From Hypericum androsaemum (taxonomy: Eukaryota > Streptophyta > Magnoliopsida > Malpighiales > Hypericaceae), in assembly GCA_963995505.1 (NCBI GenBank), contig OZ023181.1, positions 12,086,221-12,150,220 on the forward strand: DNA of 64,000 nt, read 5' to 3'. The notes beneath the pieces were generated by a model. It was not told where the DNA came from. It ran no database searches and worked only from the letters and a program-made list of their open reading frames with translations. Positions within the stretch are counted from its first letter, which is position 1. Each line of letters opens with the position of its first letter. This document shows positions 10,378 through 20,110 of the stretch, one piece after another. A program made the translations under genes and the position numbers.

Positions 10378-13300
10378 TTCCCCTCCTCTTGAAAAGGATT
10401 TGTCCTCAAATCATCACCTACATCAAACGGACTCAAGTCAGCCACATTAAACGAAGCACTTACACTATACTCACCCGGAAGGTCTAGCTTGTAGGCATTA
10501 TCATTAATGCGTTCTAGCACTTGGAATGGACCATCTCCCCGTGGTAGCAACTTTGAACGTCTTTGGACAGGAAAACGCTCCTTCCTCATATATAGCCAAA
10601 CCCAATCGCCCGGCTCAAAGACAACCTTGTGCCTTCCTTTGTTTGCTTGCCTTGCATAGTGCTCCGTGCGCTTCTCGATGTTCATTCTAGCTTTCTCATG
10701 TAACTGCTTGACAAATTCAGCTTTCTTCTTGCCATCTAAGTTAACATGCTCACTCGAAGGTAGAGGTGATAAATCCAATGGAGTCAAAGGATTAAATCCA
10801 TAAACAAGCTCAAATGGTGAGAATTGAGTAGCTGAATGGACAGAACGATTATAAGCAAACTCAACATGAGGCAAACAATCTTCCCAAGTCTTAATGTTAT
10901 GCTTAATGAGTGCTCTCAAAAGTGTAGACAAAGTCCTATTTACTACTTCAGTTTGACCATCAGTTTGAGGATGACAAGTAGTAGAAAACAACAACTTAGT
11001 ACCTAACTTGCACCACAAGGTCTTCCAAAAGTAACTTAGGAATTTAGCATCTCTATCTGAGATAATTGTCCTAGGCATGCCATGTAACCTAACAACCTCT
11101 CTAAAGAACAAATCAGCAATGTTTGAAGCATCATCAGTTTTATGACATGGAATGAAATGTGCCATCTTAGAAAACCTATCCACTACCACAAAAATTGAAT
11201 CTCTTCCACGCTTAGTCCTAGGTAGGCCTAACACAAAATCCATAGAGATATCAATCCAGGGCTCACTAGGTATAGGTAGTGGGGTGTACAAACCATGGGG
11301 TTTTACCTTTGACTTGGCTTGCTTGGAAGTGATGCAACGACCACAAACTCTCTCAACGTCTCTCTTCATGTGTGGCCAAAAGAAATGATCTTGTAGCATT
11401 GCCAAGGTCTTTGCAATTCCAAAATGCCCCATTAAGCCACCTCCATGCGCCTCCTGAATTAGTAATTCTCGCATCGAACAATTAGGCACACAAAGTTTGT
11501 TTTCACGAAATAGGTAACCTTCATTACGAAAGAACTTACCAAATGCACTTCTTTCAGTTGATCTAAACAACTCGCCAAAATCAACATCATCAACATACAT
11601 CTCCTTAATGTGTTCAAAGCCAAGTAGTTTAGCATCAAGAGTTGAGATCAAGGCGTACCTTCGTTATAGTGCATCAGCCACTACATTTTCCTTACCTTGC
11701 TTGTAGCGAATGACATAAGGAAATGTCTCAATGAATTCCACCCATCGTGCATGCCTCTTGTTCAGCTTGTGTTGCCCCTTTAAGTGCTTGAGTGACTCAT
11801 GATCAGTGTGAATCACAAACTCCTTTGGCCATAAGTAATGCTGCCATGTCTCCAATGCTCGAACTAGTGCGTACAACTCCTTGTCATAGGTCGGGTAATT
11901 CAAGGTTGCACCACTTAGTTTCTCACTAAAGTATGCAATGGGTCTTCCTTCTTGCATAAGGACAGCTCCAATTCCTACACCAGAAGCATCACACTCTATT
12001 TCAACAGTCTTAGAGAAATTAGGTAAAGCTAACAAGGGTGCATTAGTCAACTTCCCTTTCAGTAGTTGGAAAGCCTTCTCTTGAGCTTCTCCCCAAGTAA
12101 AGCCCACGTTCTTCTTGATGACTTCAGTTATGGGTGTGGCTATGCTATTAAAGTCCTTCACAAATCTCCTATAAAAACTAGCTAGTCCATGAAAGCTCCT
12201 AACATTAGCAACACTTGTAGGGCTTGGCCATTCACGGATAGCTCGGATCTTTTCTTCATCAACCTGTATTCCGTTAGCTCCAACAACAAAACCCAAGAAT
12301 ACAAGCTTATCCGTACAAAAGGTGCACTTCTTCAAGTTAGCAAACAATTGTTCTTCTCTAAGTGCATCTAAGACAGATTTCAAATGTTCTAGATGATCCC
12401 CCACGCTCTTGCTATAGATGAGTATATCATCAAAGTAAACAACTACAAATTTACCAATGAATGGACGTAGAACATGATTCATGAGTCGCATAAACGTGCT
12501 AGGTGCGTTGGACAAACCAAATGGCATGACCATCCACTCATACAACCCATACTTAGTTTTAAAAGCAGTCTTCCACTCATCTCCTTCTTTCATCCTAATT
12601 TGATGATAACCACTCTTCAAATCAATCTTAGAAAACATGCAAGAACCATGCAACTCATCTAACATGTCATCTAAACGAGGGATAGGGTGACGATATTTTA
12701 CCGTTATGTTGTTGACTGCTCGGCAATCAACACACATTCTCCATGTTTTATCCTTCTTGGGCACAAGTAGGACTGGAACAGCACATGGACTCATGCTCTC
12801 TCTTACGTACCCTTTCTCCAACAGCTCGTTGACTTGCTTCTCAAGCTCCTTTGTCTCTTCAGGATTGCTTCTATATGCGGGACGGTTAGGTATGGTAGCT
12901 CCCGGGACAAAGTCTATTTGATGTTCAATCCCACGAATAGGTGGCAAACCAGGTGGTAGCTCGTCGGGAAAGACATCCTTGTAATCCTGCAAAAGAGACA
13001 CAACCGTACTAGGTACATGTGGTTCAAGCTCGTTAGTGTTTAAAAGTGCCTCCCTATACCGAAGTAAGATCATAGGCTTCTTTGCAAAGCATGCTTGCTT
13101 AATATCACTTGTTCCCACATAGTAACTCTTTTTCCAACTCTCGTTTTTTCTCTCTTTGGCCGTTTTAATTTCTGTTTTTCCGGCTTCTTTTGTTTTCTCA
13201 ATCTTTTCCTCTCCATTGGCCGTTTTTCTTATCCTTTTTTCGGCTTCTTCTCTCCTCTCATTCTTTTTCTTTTTGTCACGCTCTCTTTGCTCATCACTTT

Positions 13301-14939
13301 CTTGTTGCAACAGTCGTTGATCTTCACAAACTTGTGATGGTGACAAGGGTGCCAAGGTGATTACTCTCTTCTTAAGTATAAATGAGTATTTGTTGGTGTA
13401 GCCATCATGATGCACTTTCCTATCAAACTGCCATGGCCTTCCTAACAATAGGTGACCAGCTTGCATTGGTACAACATCACACAACACTTCATCCTCATAG
13501 TTCCCAATGCGGAATGTTACCAATACTTGCTTCATCACTCGTACTTCTCCACTATCATTCAGCCATTGTAGTTTGTAAGGCTTAGGGTGTTTTCCAGTGA
13601 GCAACCCCAACTTCTCCACCATAGTAGTGCTTGCGACATTAGCACAACTTCCTCCATCTATGATGACACTACACACCTTGTCTTTGACATAGCACCTTGT
13701 GTGAAAAATATTTTCTCTTTGAGCCACATCATTTTCCTCTTTTACTTGCACATTCAATGCTCTTTTAGACACAAGAGTAAGCCTCTCAGCAGCTTGGTAC
13801 TCTTCCTCGGATACTTCCTCCAAAGAAGGCATGCTTTCATGCTCCGAATCCTCTTTTTCAGTTTCAATCTCTCCACTTTCCTTGATCACCATTGCTTGCT
13901 TGTTAGGGCATTGACTTGAGATGTGCCCTCTTCCTTGACACTTAAAGCACTTGATGTCACGGTTCCTAGCTGGAGTGACTTCCACTTTCTTTTGAGAATT
14001 AGCTTGAGAACTCTCGGATTTATGCTCTACTTTGGCTGCTTGTGGCTTGTCAAACTTCTTTTGGTAGTTTGGCTTCCAAGTAGAATTCGATGTAGCTTTT
14101 GTTCTCCCCTCTCCTCTCTTGAGTTGCTTCTCAATTTTCGTTGCCATATGCACCATGTCCTCCAACTCCACATAGTGTTGCAACTCAACTTTGTCTTGAA
14201 TTTCAGGATTCAGTCCATTCAAGAACCTTGCCATTGTAACTTCTCTATCTTCATCTATATCAGCTCTTATCATGGCCATCTCCATCTGTTTGAAATACTC
14301 CTCCACACTCAAACTTCCTTGCCTCATTACTTGTAACTTCTTATACAGCTCTCTATAGTAATGACTTGGAACAAATCTCTTCCTCATCACCACTTTCATG
14401 TCTTCCCAAGTAGCTATAGGGCGTTCTCTATTTCTCCTCCTGCTAGTCACAAGTTGATCCCACCAAGTTATAGCATAATCAGTGAATTCGGTGATGGCAA
14501 GTTTTACCTTCTTTTCTTCGGAGCTATTGTGGCAATCAAACACGAACTCAATCTTTTTCTCCCACTCTAAGTACGCCTCCGGGTCAGAACGACCAGCAAA
14601 GGAAGGTATCTTCAGTTTGATACTCCCTATGTTGTCGTCTCTCTTTGGCCTTGCCTCCCTAGGTGGACGGTTTGTTCTTGCTCTCCTAAGACTCCTTGTA
14701 GAGCCTACGCCTTCTTCAGATTCAGAATCAGCTCCGCTCGATTCTCCAATAGGTACTCCTCTCCTACGCCTTTGGAGTTCGCCTCGCGTATGGGGGTTGT
14801 CACGAGAATTCTCCACGGCATCCACGCGTAGTTGCAAAGGCTCCATCTGAGCTTGCACCATCCGCTCGAGCTTCCCGGCCAAGGCATCCACTAATAACTT
14901 AAGGTCTATGTTTTCCATAGTTTGACCTTCATGCGACAT
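10152..14939 (-). pseudogene. Element B Gag-Pol polyprotein, one nonsense codon
   Basis: The single frame starts at the ATG at 14939 ([14 protein letters not shown]) and ends at TGA 10152-10154, inside the 3' LTR. Domains in order: Gag (capsid segment with [19 protein letters not shown] and WWDQL), zinc knuckle [14 protein letters not shown], protease with DGGS, reverse transcriptase with YFDD, RNase H ([16 protein letters not shown]), integrase HHCC finger and DDE core, GPF-type C-terminal module, and [11 protein letters not shown] tail. One in-frame TAA at 11664-11666 replaces a serine codon between RNase H and integrase. The next in-frame ATG opens a 499-codon integrase frame. C has the same gene without the stop. 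As annotated B cannot make full Pol, although Gag-protease-RT-RNase H is open. Confidence 0.93.
10378..10390 (-). promoter_or_regulatory. Element B polypurine tract
   Basis: On the minus strand AAGAGGAGGGGAA ends at the LTR boundary and would prime plus-strand DNA synthesis. It lies inside the coding frame, where it encodes residues around QEEGN. Confidence 0.88.
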
Positions 14940-14944
14940 GTTTG

Positions 14945-14965
14945 CTGCAAGAAAAATTGGTTAGT
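14945..14965 (-). promoter_or_regulatory. Candidate 3' splice site before gag, element B
   Basis: The minus strand reads ACTAACCAA, a T-rich run, then CTTGCAG, four bases before the gag ATG. It looks like a branch point, polypyrimidine tract and AG acceptor. It is retained in A, C, E, F and I. No splicing evidence is available here. Confidence 0.45.
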
Positions 14966-15335
14966 AAAAAAAACAATATGGCCTCACAAGCTCACTCCCT
15001 TACGTGTATACTCTCAATGTATGGTGCACTCAAGTTCACTCGTGTTTGCACTCAAATATTTGGCTTTTCTCTCTAAGGTACTCGCACACTCTTGCCTTTT
15101 TCCTCTCGTGATACTTGTATGTTCTTACTAAGGCTAGAACGGCCTTGCTTGAGCTTCACGCTTTAACAAACAGAATGTTAAAGTTCCTCTTTGGTCTTTC
15201 TTTTAGTCTTGCTCGTCCCCTTTCTTGATCAGCTGTTGCGCCTCCTTAGTTTGCTAGCTTCCCTCGGATTTGCTTCCTCTTTAGCTTGAGACTTCCGATT
15301 TAGCTTGCTTCCTCTTTAGCTTGCGGCTTCCTTTT

Positions 15336-15372
15336 TCTTTTTCTTTTCTTTCCTTTTTTTTCTTTTCTTTTC

Positions 15373-15403
<31 letters not shown>

Positions 15404-15423
15404 CTTTTCTTTTCTTTCTTTTC
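15336..15423 (-). repeat. (GAAAA)n microsatellite in element B leader
   Basis: Runs of TTTTC on + (GAAAA on the coding strand) with scattered T-run expansions. Equivalent tracts lie in the leaders of A, C, E and I. Confidence 0.85.
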
Positions 15424-15567
15424 ATGCTTCACTCGTTTGTTTTCCTCTCTTTTCTCTCAAACAGCGAGGAGAGAAAACGAACCAACAAGAACAAAAAATT
15501 AACAAGCAACAAAACGAACCAATAAGAACAAAAATAACAAGGATAATGAACTAAAGTAACAAGCTAA

Positions 15568-15579
15568 GCTCTGATACCA
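15568..15579 (-). promoter_or_regulatory. Element B primer-binding site (initiator-Met tRNA)
   Basis: The minus strand reads TGGTATCAGAGC, complementary to the 3' end of plant initiator-Met tRNA, two bases inside the 5' LTR. Confidence 0.95.
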
Positions 15580-15581
15580 AC

Positions 15582-16384
15582 TGATATGAATCTCCGCGGA
15601 AAAGATTCACAACTCGGACCGTTTGTTACTTTAGAATGGAACAGATCACAACTCACAAGAACTTACACGAACTAAGGCACGAATTTGTACCTCAACCCGC
15701 TGCAAGGGCTTCTGAACCTTGATCTAAGGTCGTATCATGCCACAAGCGGGGATGGAATATCCGCTTGATAAGTGAAGGATAAATTCTAGCCAAGACGACT
15801 CACCAGCCTAAGCAAGAACAAACGAGTATCAAACTCTCAACTAGCCAATGCTAAGTATTTCCGAATTGTGTGTGTTCTTTATTGAAGGGGGACGCCTCTT
15901 TATATAGGCTCCTCATGTCTTACAACTTTCCTAAACGAAACTAACTCCAAATAAGGAGTTTAAGGCTGGCCAAAATTCTTTCCTATTCTAAAGAGATTCT
16001 GGCCGAACTTATTCAACTAAATAAGGAATAATATAAGCAAATAATATCTAATAGAATAACTACTAGGTGCACGTCCAAAACAAATAGATGCACGGACTAA
16101 ATAGGCTGATTCTTCTTGATTCTCCATGTGCGCATGCATCTAGAAGCTTACGTGCATGTCAAGCCTCCCATTCAGCTTCCAAAACGTGCATGGGCCTCCC
16201 TTGGGCTTCTTGGACGTCCTTGGTCCTCCACGCACTTGATTGAGCCCAAACTTCTTCCATTAATCCATTGAAGTCAGATTGCAACTTCCTAGCTCGTGCT
16301 CTTGTCATTGGCCCAATCGGAACTTGAACTTGCTTCGAGTCTACAAGCTTGATAGTAGGTGCGTCCTTAGGCTTGCTCACATCA
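15582..16384 (-). repeat. Element B 5' LTR (803 bp)
   Basis: Mate of the LTR at 9575-10377 and the same length. Minus-strand TATATAAA lies at 15899-15906 and the hairpin at 15743-15767. At its left-reading start (16384 down to 16159) it carries a copy of the 226-nt coding tail ending in TGA. That copy is untranslated here because it precedes the promoter. Confidence 0.95.
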
Positions 16385-16389
16385 CCAGC

Positions 16390-16983
16390 CTAAGCAAGAA
16401 CAAACGAGTATCTAAACTCACAATTAGCCAATGCTAAGTAATTCTCCGAATTGTTATGTCTTTATTGAATGAGGATGCCTCTTTATATAGGCTCCATAAG
16501 TCTTTCAACTTCCTAAACGAAAACTAACTCCAAATAAGGAGTTCAAGGCTGGCCAAAATTCTCCTTCCTAATTTAAAGGGATTTTGGCCGAAATATTCAA
16601 CTAAGTAGGAAAACAATCTAAACATAGATAACTAATAGACTATCTAGTAAATATCACGTCCTAAAACATAGTAGATGCAATTCCTAAAATTTAGGGACGC
16701 ATGTCCAAGATAAGCTTGAAATTCACGTGCGCATGCATCCAGGAGATTGCGTGCATCTCAAACTTCCCATTTAGCTTCCAAAACGTGCATGGGCCTCCCT
16801 TGGGCTTCTTGGACGTCCTTGGTCCTCCACGCACTTGCTTGAGCCCAAACTTCTTGCATTAGTCCATTGAAGTCAGATTGCAACTTCCTAGCTCTTGCTC
16901 TTGTCATTGGCCCAATTGGAACTTGAACTTGCTGCGAGTCTACAAGCTTGATAGTGGGTGCGTCCTTAGGCTTGCTCACATCA
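16390..16983 (-). repeat. Element A 3' LTR, right part (U3 side with coding tail)
   Basis: Continuation of the LTR cut at 9574; 16385-16389 is the CCAGC duplicate. It ends at CACATCA (16983) next to A's polypurine tract. The coding tail of A's polyprotein occupies 16758-16983. Confidence 0.93.
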
Positions 16984-18679
16984 GTCCCCTCCTCTTGAAA
17001 AGGATTTGTCCTCAAATCATCACCTACATCAAACGGACTCAAGTCAGCCACGTTAAACGAAGCACTTACATTATACTCACCCGGAAGGTCTAGCTTGTAG
17101 GCATTATCATTGATGCGATCTATCACTTGGAATGGACCATCTCCCCGTGGTAGCAACTTTGAACGTCTTTGGACAGGAAAACGCTCCTTCCTCATATGTA
17201 GCCAAACCCAATCTCCCGGCTCAAAGACAACCTTGTGCCGTCCCTTGTTTGCTTGCCTCGCATAGTGCTCCGTGCGCTTCTCGATGTTCATTCTTGCTTT
17301 CTCATGTAACTGCTTGACAAATTCAGCTTTCTTCTTGCCATCTAAGTTAACATGCTCACTCGAAGGTAGAGGAGATAAATCCAATGGAGTCAAAGGATTA
17401 AATCCATAAACAAGCTCAAATGGTGAGAATTGAGTAGCAGAATGGACAGAACGATTATAAGCAAACTCAACATGAGGCAAACATTCTTCCCAAGTCTTAA
17501 TGTTATGCTTAATGAGTGCTCTCAAAAGTGTAGACAAAGTCCTATTCACTACTTCAGTTTGACCATCAGTTTGAGGATGACAAGTAGTAGAAAACAACAA
17601 CTTAGTACCTAACTTGCACCACAAGGTCTTCCAAAAGTAACTTAGGAACTTAGCATCTCTATCACAGATAATTGTCCTAGGCATGCCATGCAACCTAACA
17701 ACCTCTCTAAAGAACAAATCAGCAATGTTCGAAGCATCATCAGTCTTATGACATGGAATGAAATGTGCCATCTTAGAAAACCTATCCACTACCACAAAAA
17801 TTGAATCTCTTCCACGCTTAGTCCTAGGTAGTCCTAACACAAAATCCATAGAGATATCAATCCAAGGCTCACTAGGTATAGGTAGCGGGGTGTACAAACC
17901 ATGGGGTTTTACCTTTGACTTGGCTTGCTTGCAAGTGATGCAACGACCACAAACTCTCTCAACGTCTCTCTTCATGTGTGGCCAAAAGAAATGATCTTGT
18001 AGCATTGCCAAGGTCTTTGCAATTCCAAAATGCCCCATTAAGCCACCTCCATGTGCCTCCTGAATGAGTAATTCTCGCATCGAGCAATTAGGCACACAAA
18101 GTTTGTTTTCACGAAATAGGTAACCTTCATTACGAAAGAACTTACCAAATGCACTTCTTTCAGTGGATCTAAACAACTCGCTAAAATCAACATCATCAAC
18201 ATACATGTCTTTAATGTGTTCAAAGCCAAGTAGTTTAGCATCAAGAGTTTAGATCAAGGCGTACCTTCGTGATAGTGCATCAGCCACTACATTTTCCTTA
18301 CCTTACTTGTAGCGAATGACATAAGGAAATGTCTCAATGAATTCCACCCATCGTGCATGCCTCTTGTTCAGCTTGTGTTGCCCCTTTAAGTGCTTGAGTG
18401 ACTCATGATCAGTGTGAATCACGAACTCCTTTGGCCACAAGTAATGCTGCCATGTGTCCAATGCTCGAACTAGTGCGTACAACTCCTTGTCATAGGTTGG
18501 GTAATTCAAGGTTGCACCACTTAGTTTCTCACTAAAGTATGCAATGGGTCTTCCTTCTTGCATAAGGACAGCTCCAATTCCTATACCAGAAGCATCACAC
18601 TCTATTTCAAAAGTCTTAGAGAAATTAGGTAAAGCTAACAAGGGTGCATTAGTCAACTTCCCTTTTAGTAGTTGGAAGG
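16758..18679 (-). pseudogene. Element A Gag-Pol, RNase H-integrase-tail piece
   Basis: C-terminal third of A's polyprotein. From right to left it has RNase H ([23 protein letters not shown]), integrase HHCC finger (HGGG...HFGIAKT, CGRCITC), DDE core ([30 protein letters not shown]), GDGPFQV module and [10 protein letters not shown] tail, stopping at 16758-16760. Two nonsense codons interrupt it: TAA at 18303-18305 (a glutamine codon in B and C) and TAA at 18249-18251 (a serine codon there). The equivalent of the second catalytic block reads ICDRD, where the others have ISDRD. The right end is cut by element C (target GAAGG), and the frame resumes at 25483. Confidence 0.92.
16984..16996 (-). 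promoter_or_regulatory. Element A polypurine tract
   Basis: The minus strand reads AAGAGGAGGGGAC directly before the LTR, inside the polyprotein frame. Confidence 0.85.
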
Positions 18680-19159
18680 TGATGTGAGCAAGCCTACGGA
18701 TGCACCAACTATCAACCTTGTAGACTCAAAGCAAGTTCAAGTTCCAATTGGGCCAATGACAAGAGCAAGAGCTATGAAGTTGCAATCTGATTTCAATGGA
18801 CTAATGCATGAAGTTTGGGCTCAAGCAAGTTTGTGGAGGACCAAGGACGTCCAAGAAACCCAAGGGAGGCCCATGCACGTTTTGGAGGCTGAATGGGAAG
18901 CTTGACATGCACGAAAGCTTCTAGATGCATGCGCACATGGAGAATCAAGAAGAATCAGCCTATTTAGGCCGTGCATCTAATTGTTTTGGACGTGCAACTA
19001 GTAGCTATTCTATTAGGTATTATTTGCTTATATTATTCCTTGTTTAGTTGCATAAGTTCGGCCAGAATCTCCTTAGAATAGGAAAGAGAGTTTTGGCCAG
19101 CCTTTGAATTCCTTTTAAGGAGTTAGCTTGTTTAGGAATATTTTGGTACCTTGGGAGCC

Positions 19160-19167
19160 TATATAAA
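19160..19167 (+). promoter_or_regulatory. TATA box of element C 5' LTR
   Basis: TATATAAA in the context GCCTATATAAAGAGG. The equivalent box is found in the LTRs of A, B, E (on the minus strand), I and LTR-G. Transcription would start about 30 bases downstream. Confidence 0.8.
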
Positions 19168-19298
19168 GAGGACTCCTAGCAATAAAACGTACTCACACAA
19201 TTCGGAAATACTTAGCATTGGCTAGTTGAGAGTTTGATACTCGTTTGTTCATGCTTAGGCTGGTGAGTCGTCTTGGCTAGAATTTATCCTTCACTTAT

Positions 19299-19323
19299 CA
19301 AGCGGATATTCCATCCCCGCTTG
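19299..19323 (+). other. Conserved LTR hairpin, element C 5' copy
   Basis: CAAGCGG, an 11-nt loop, then CCGCTTG: a perfect 7-bp stem about 110 nt downstream of the expected transcription start. The 3' LTR copy is at 25292-25316 with one G.U-type pair. Confidence 0.75.
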
Positions 19324-19486
19324 TGGCATGATACGACCTTAGGTCAAGGTTCAGAAGCCCTTGCAGCGGGTTGAGGTACAAATTCGTGCCTTAGTTCGTG
19401 TAAGTTCTTGTGAGTTGTGATCTGTTCCATTCTAAAGTAACAAACGGTCCGAGTTGTGAATCTTTTCCGCGGAGATTCATATCAGT

Positions 19487-19498
19487 TGGTATCAGAGC
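19487..19498 (+). promoter_or_regulatory. Element C primer-binding site
   Basis: TGGTATCAGAGC, two bases after the 5' LTR; initiator-Met tRNA type. Confidence 0.95.
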
Positions 19499-19639
19499 TT
19501 AGCTTGTTACTTTAGTTCATTATCCTTGTTATTTTTGTTCTTGTTGGTTCGTTTTGTTGCTTGTTATTTTTTTGTTCTTGTTGGTTCGTTTTCTCTCCTC
19601 GCTGTTTGAGAGAAAAGAGAGGAAAACAAACGAGTGAAG

Positions 19640-19666
19640 CAAGAAAAGAAAGAAAAGAAAAGAAAG

Positions 19667-19697
<31 letters not shown>

Positions 19698-19724
19698 AAA
19701 GGAAAGAAAAGAAAAAGAAAAAGG
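19640..19724 (+). repeat. (GAAAA)n microsatellite in element C leader
   Basis: Repeated GAAAA with A-run variants. On the opposite strand it resembles the TTTTC half of the satellite unit. Confidence 0.85.
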
Positions 19725-20084
19725 AAGCCGCAAGCTAAAGAGGAAGCAAGCTAAATTGGAAGTCTCAAGCTAAAGAGGAAGCAAATCCGAGGGAAGCTAG
19801 CAAACTAAGGAGGCGCAACAGCTGATCAAGAAAGGGGACGAGCAAGACTAAAAGAAAGACCAAAGAGGAACTTTAACATTCTGTTTGTTAAAGCGTGAAG
19901 CTCAAGCAAGGCCGTTCTAGCCTTAGTAAGAACATACAAGTATCACGAGAGGAAAAAGGCAAGAGTGTGCGAGTACCTTAGAGAGAAAAGCCAAATATTT
20001 GAGTGCAAACACGAGTGAACTTAAGTGCACCATACATTGAGAGTATACACGTAAGGGAGTGAGCTTGTGAGGCCATATTTTTTT

Positions 20085-20105
20085 ACTAACCAATTTTTCT
20101 TGCAG
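20085..20105 (+). promoter_or_regulatory. Candidate 3' splice site before gag, element C
   Basis: ACTAACCAA, a T-run and CTTGCAG just before the gag start. It matches a plant branch point plus acceptor and is conserved in five other elements here. Confidence 0.45.
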
Positions 20106-20110
20106 CAAAC

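Larger units (their letters stand above)
14940..15567 (-). other. Element B 5' leader (untranslated)
   Basis: About 630 bases between primer-binding site and gag ATG. I see no gene in it. It contains a TTTTC-type microsatellite (15336-15423 on +) and, next to the ATG, a conserved splice-acceptor-like motif at 14945-14965. Confidence 0.85.
9575..16384 (-). mobile_element. Element B: near-intact CRM-like retrotransposon nested in A's LTR
   Basis: Complete 6810-bp minus-strand element. Both LTRs are 803 bp and it has target duplication CCAGC (9570-9574, 16385-16389), a primer-binding site, a polypurine tract and a full Gag-Pol reading frame broken by one stop codon. About six LTR substitutions were seen by eye, so the insertion is young but not the newest here. 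It interrupts the LTR of A, so it is younger than A. Confidence 0.96.
18680..19484 (+). repeat. Element C 5' LTR (805 bp)
   Basis: The LTR runs from TGATGTGAGCAAGCC to CATATCA. TATATAAA lies at 19160-19167 with AATAAAA just downstream. Positions 18680-18905 repeat the coding tail of Gag-Pol with its TGA. An upstream ATG in element A sequence makes this an isolated 77-codon frame without promoter support. Confidence 0.95.
19499..20110 (+). other. Element C 5' leader (untranslated)
   Basis: 612 bases without a gene. It has a purine-rich (GAAAA)n stretch at about 19640-19724 and several GTAAG motifs (for example 19927 and 20051) that could act as splice donors. A conserved acceptor-like motif at 20085-20105 ends five bases before the gag ATG. 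Confidence 0.85.

Noticed and set aside
14482..14850. 122-codon frame antisense to B gag, repeated opposite C, A and I gag
   Set aside because: It is a shadow of conserved gag in the opposite strand. It recurs only because gag does.
9500..16400. CRISPR-like or phage-like repeats
   Set aside because: The direct repeats are LTR pairs with TG...CA ends and 5-bp target duplications in a plant retrotransposon context; there is no spacer structure.
18672..18905. Independent 77-codon gene
   Set aside because: It is the coding-tail copy in C's 5' LTR with an accidental upstream ATG from A.
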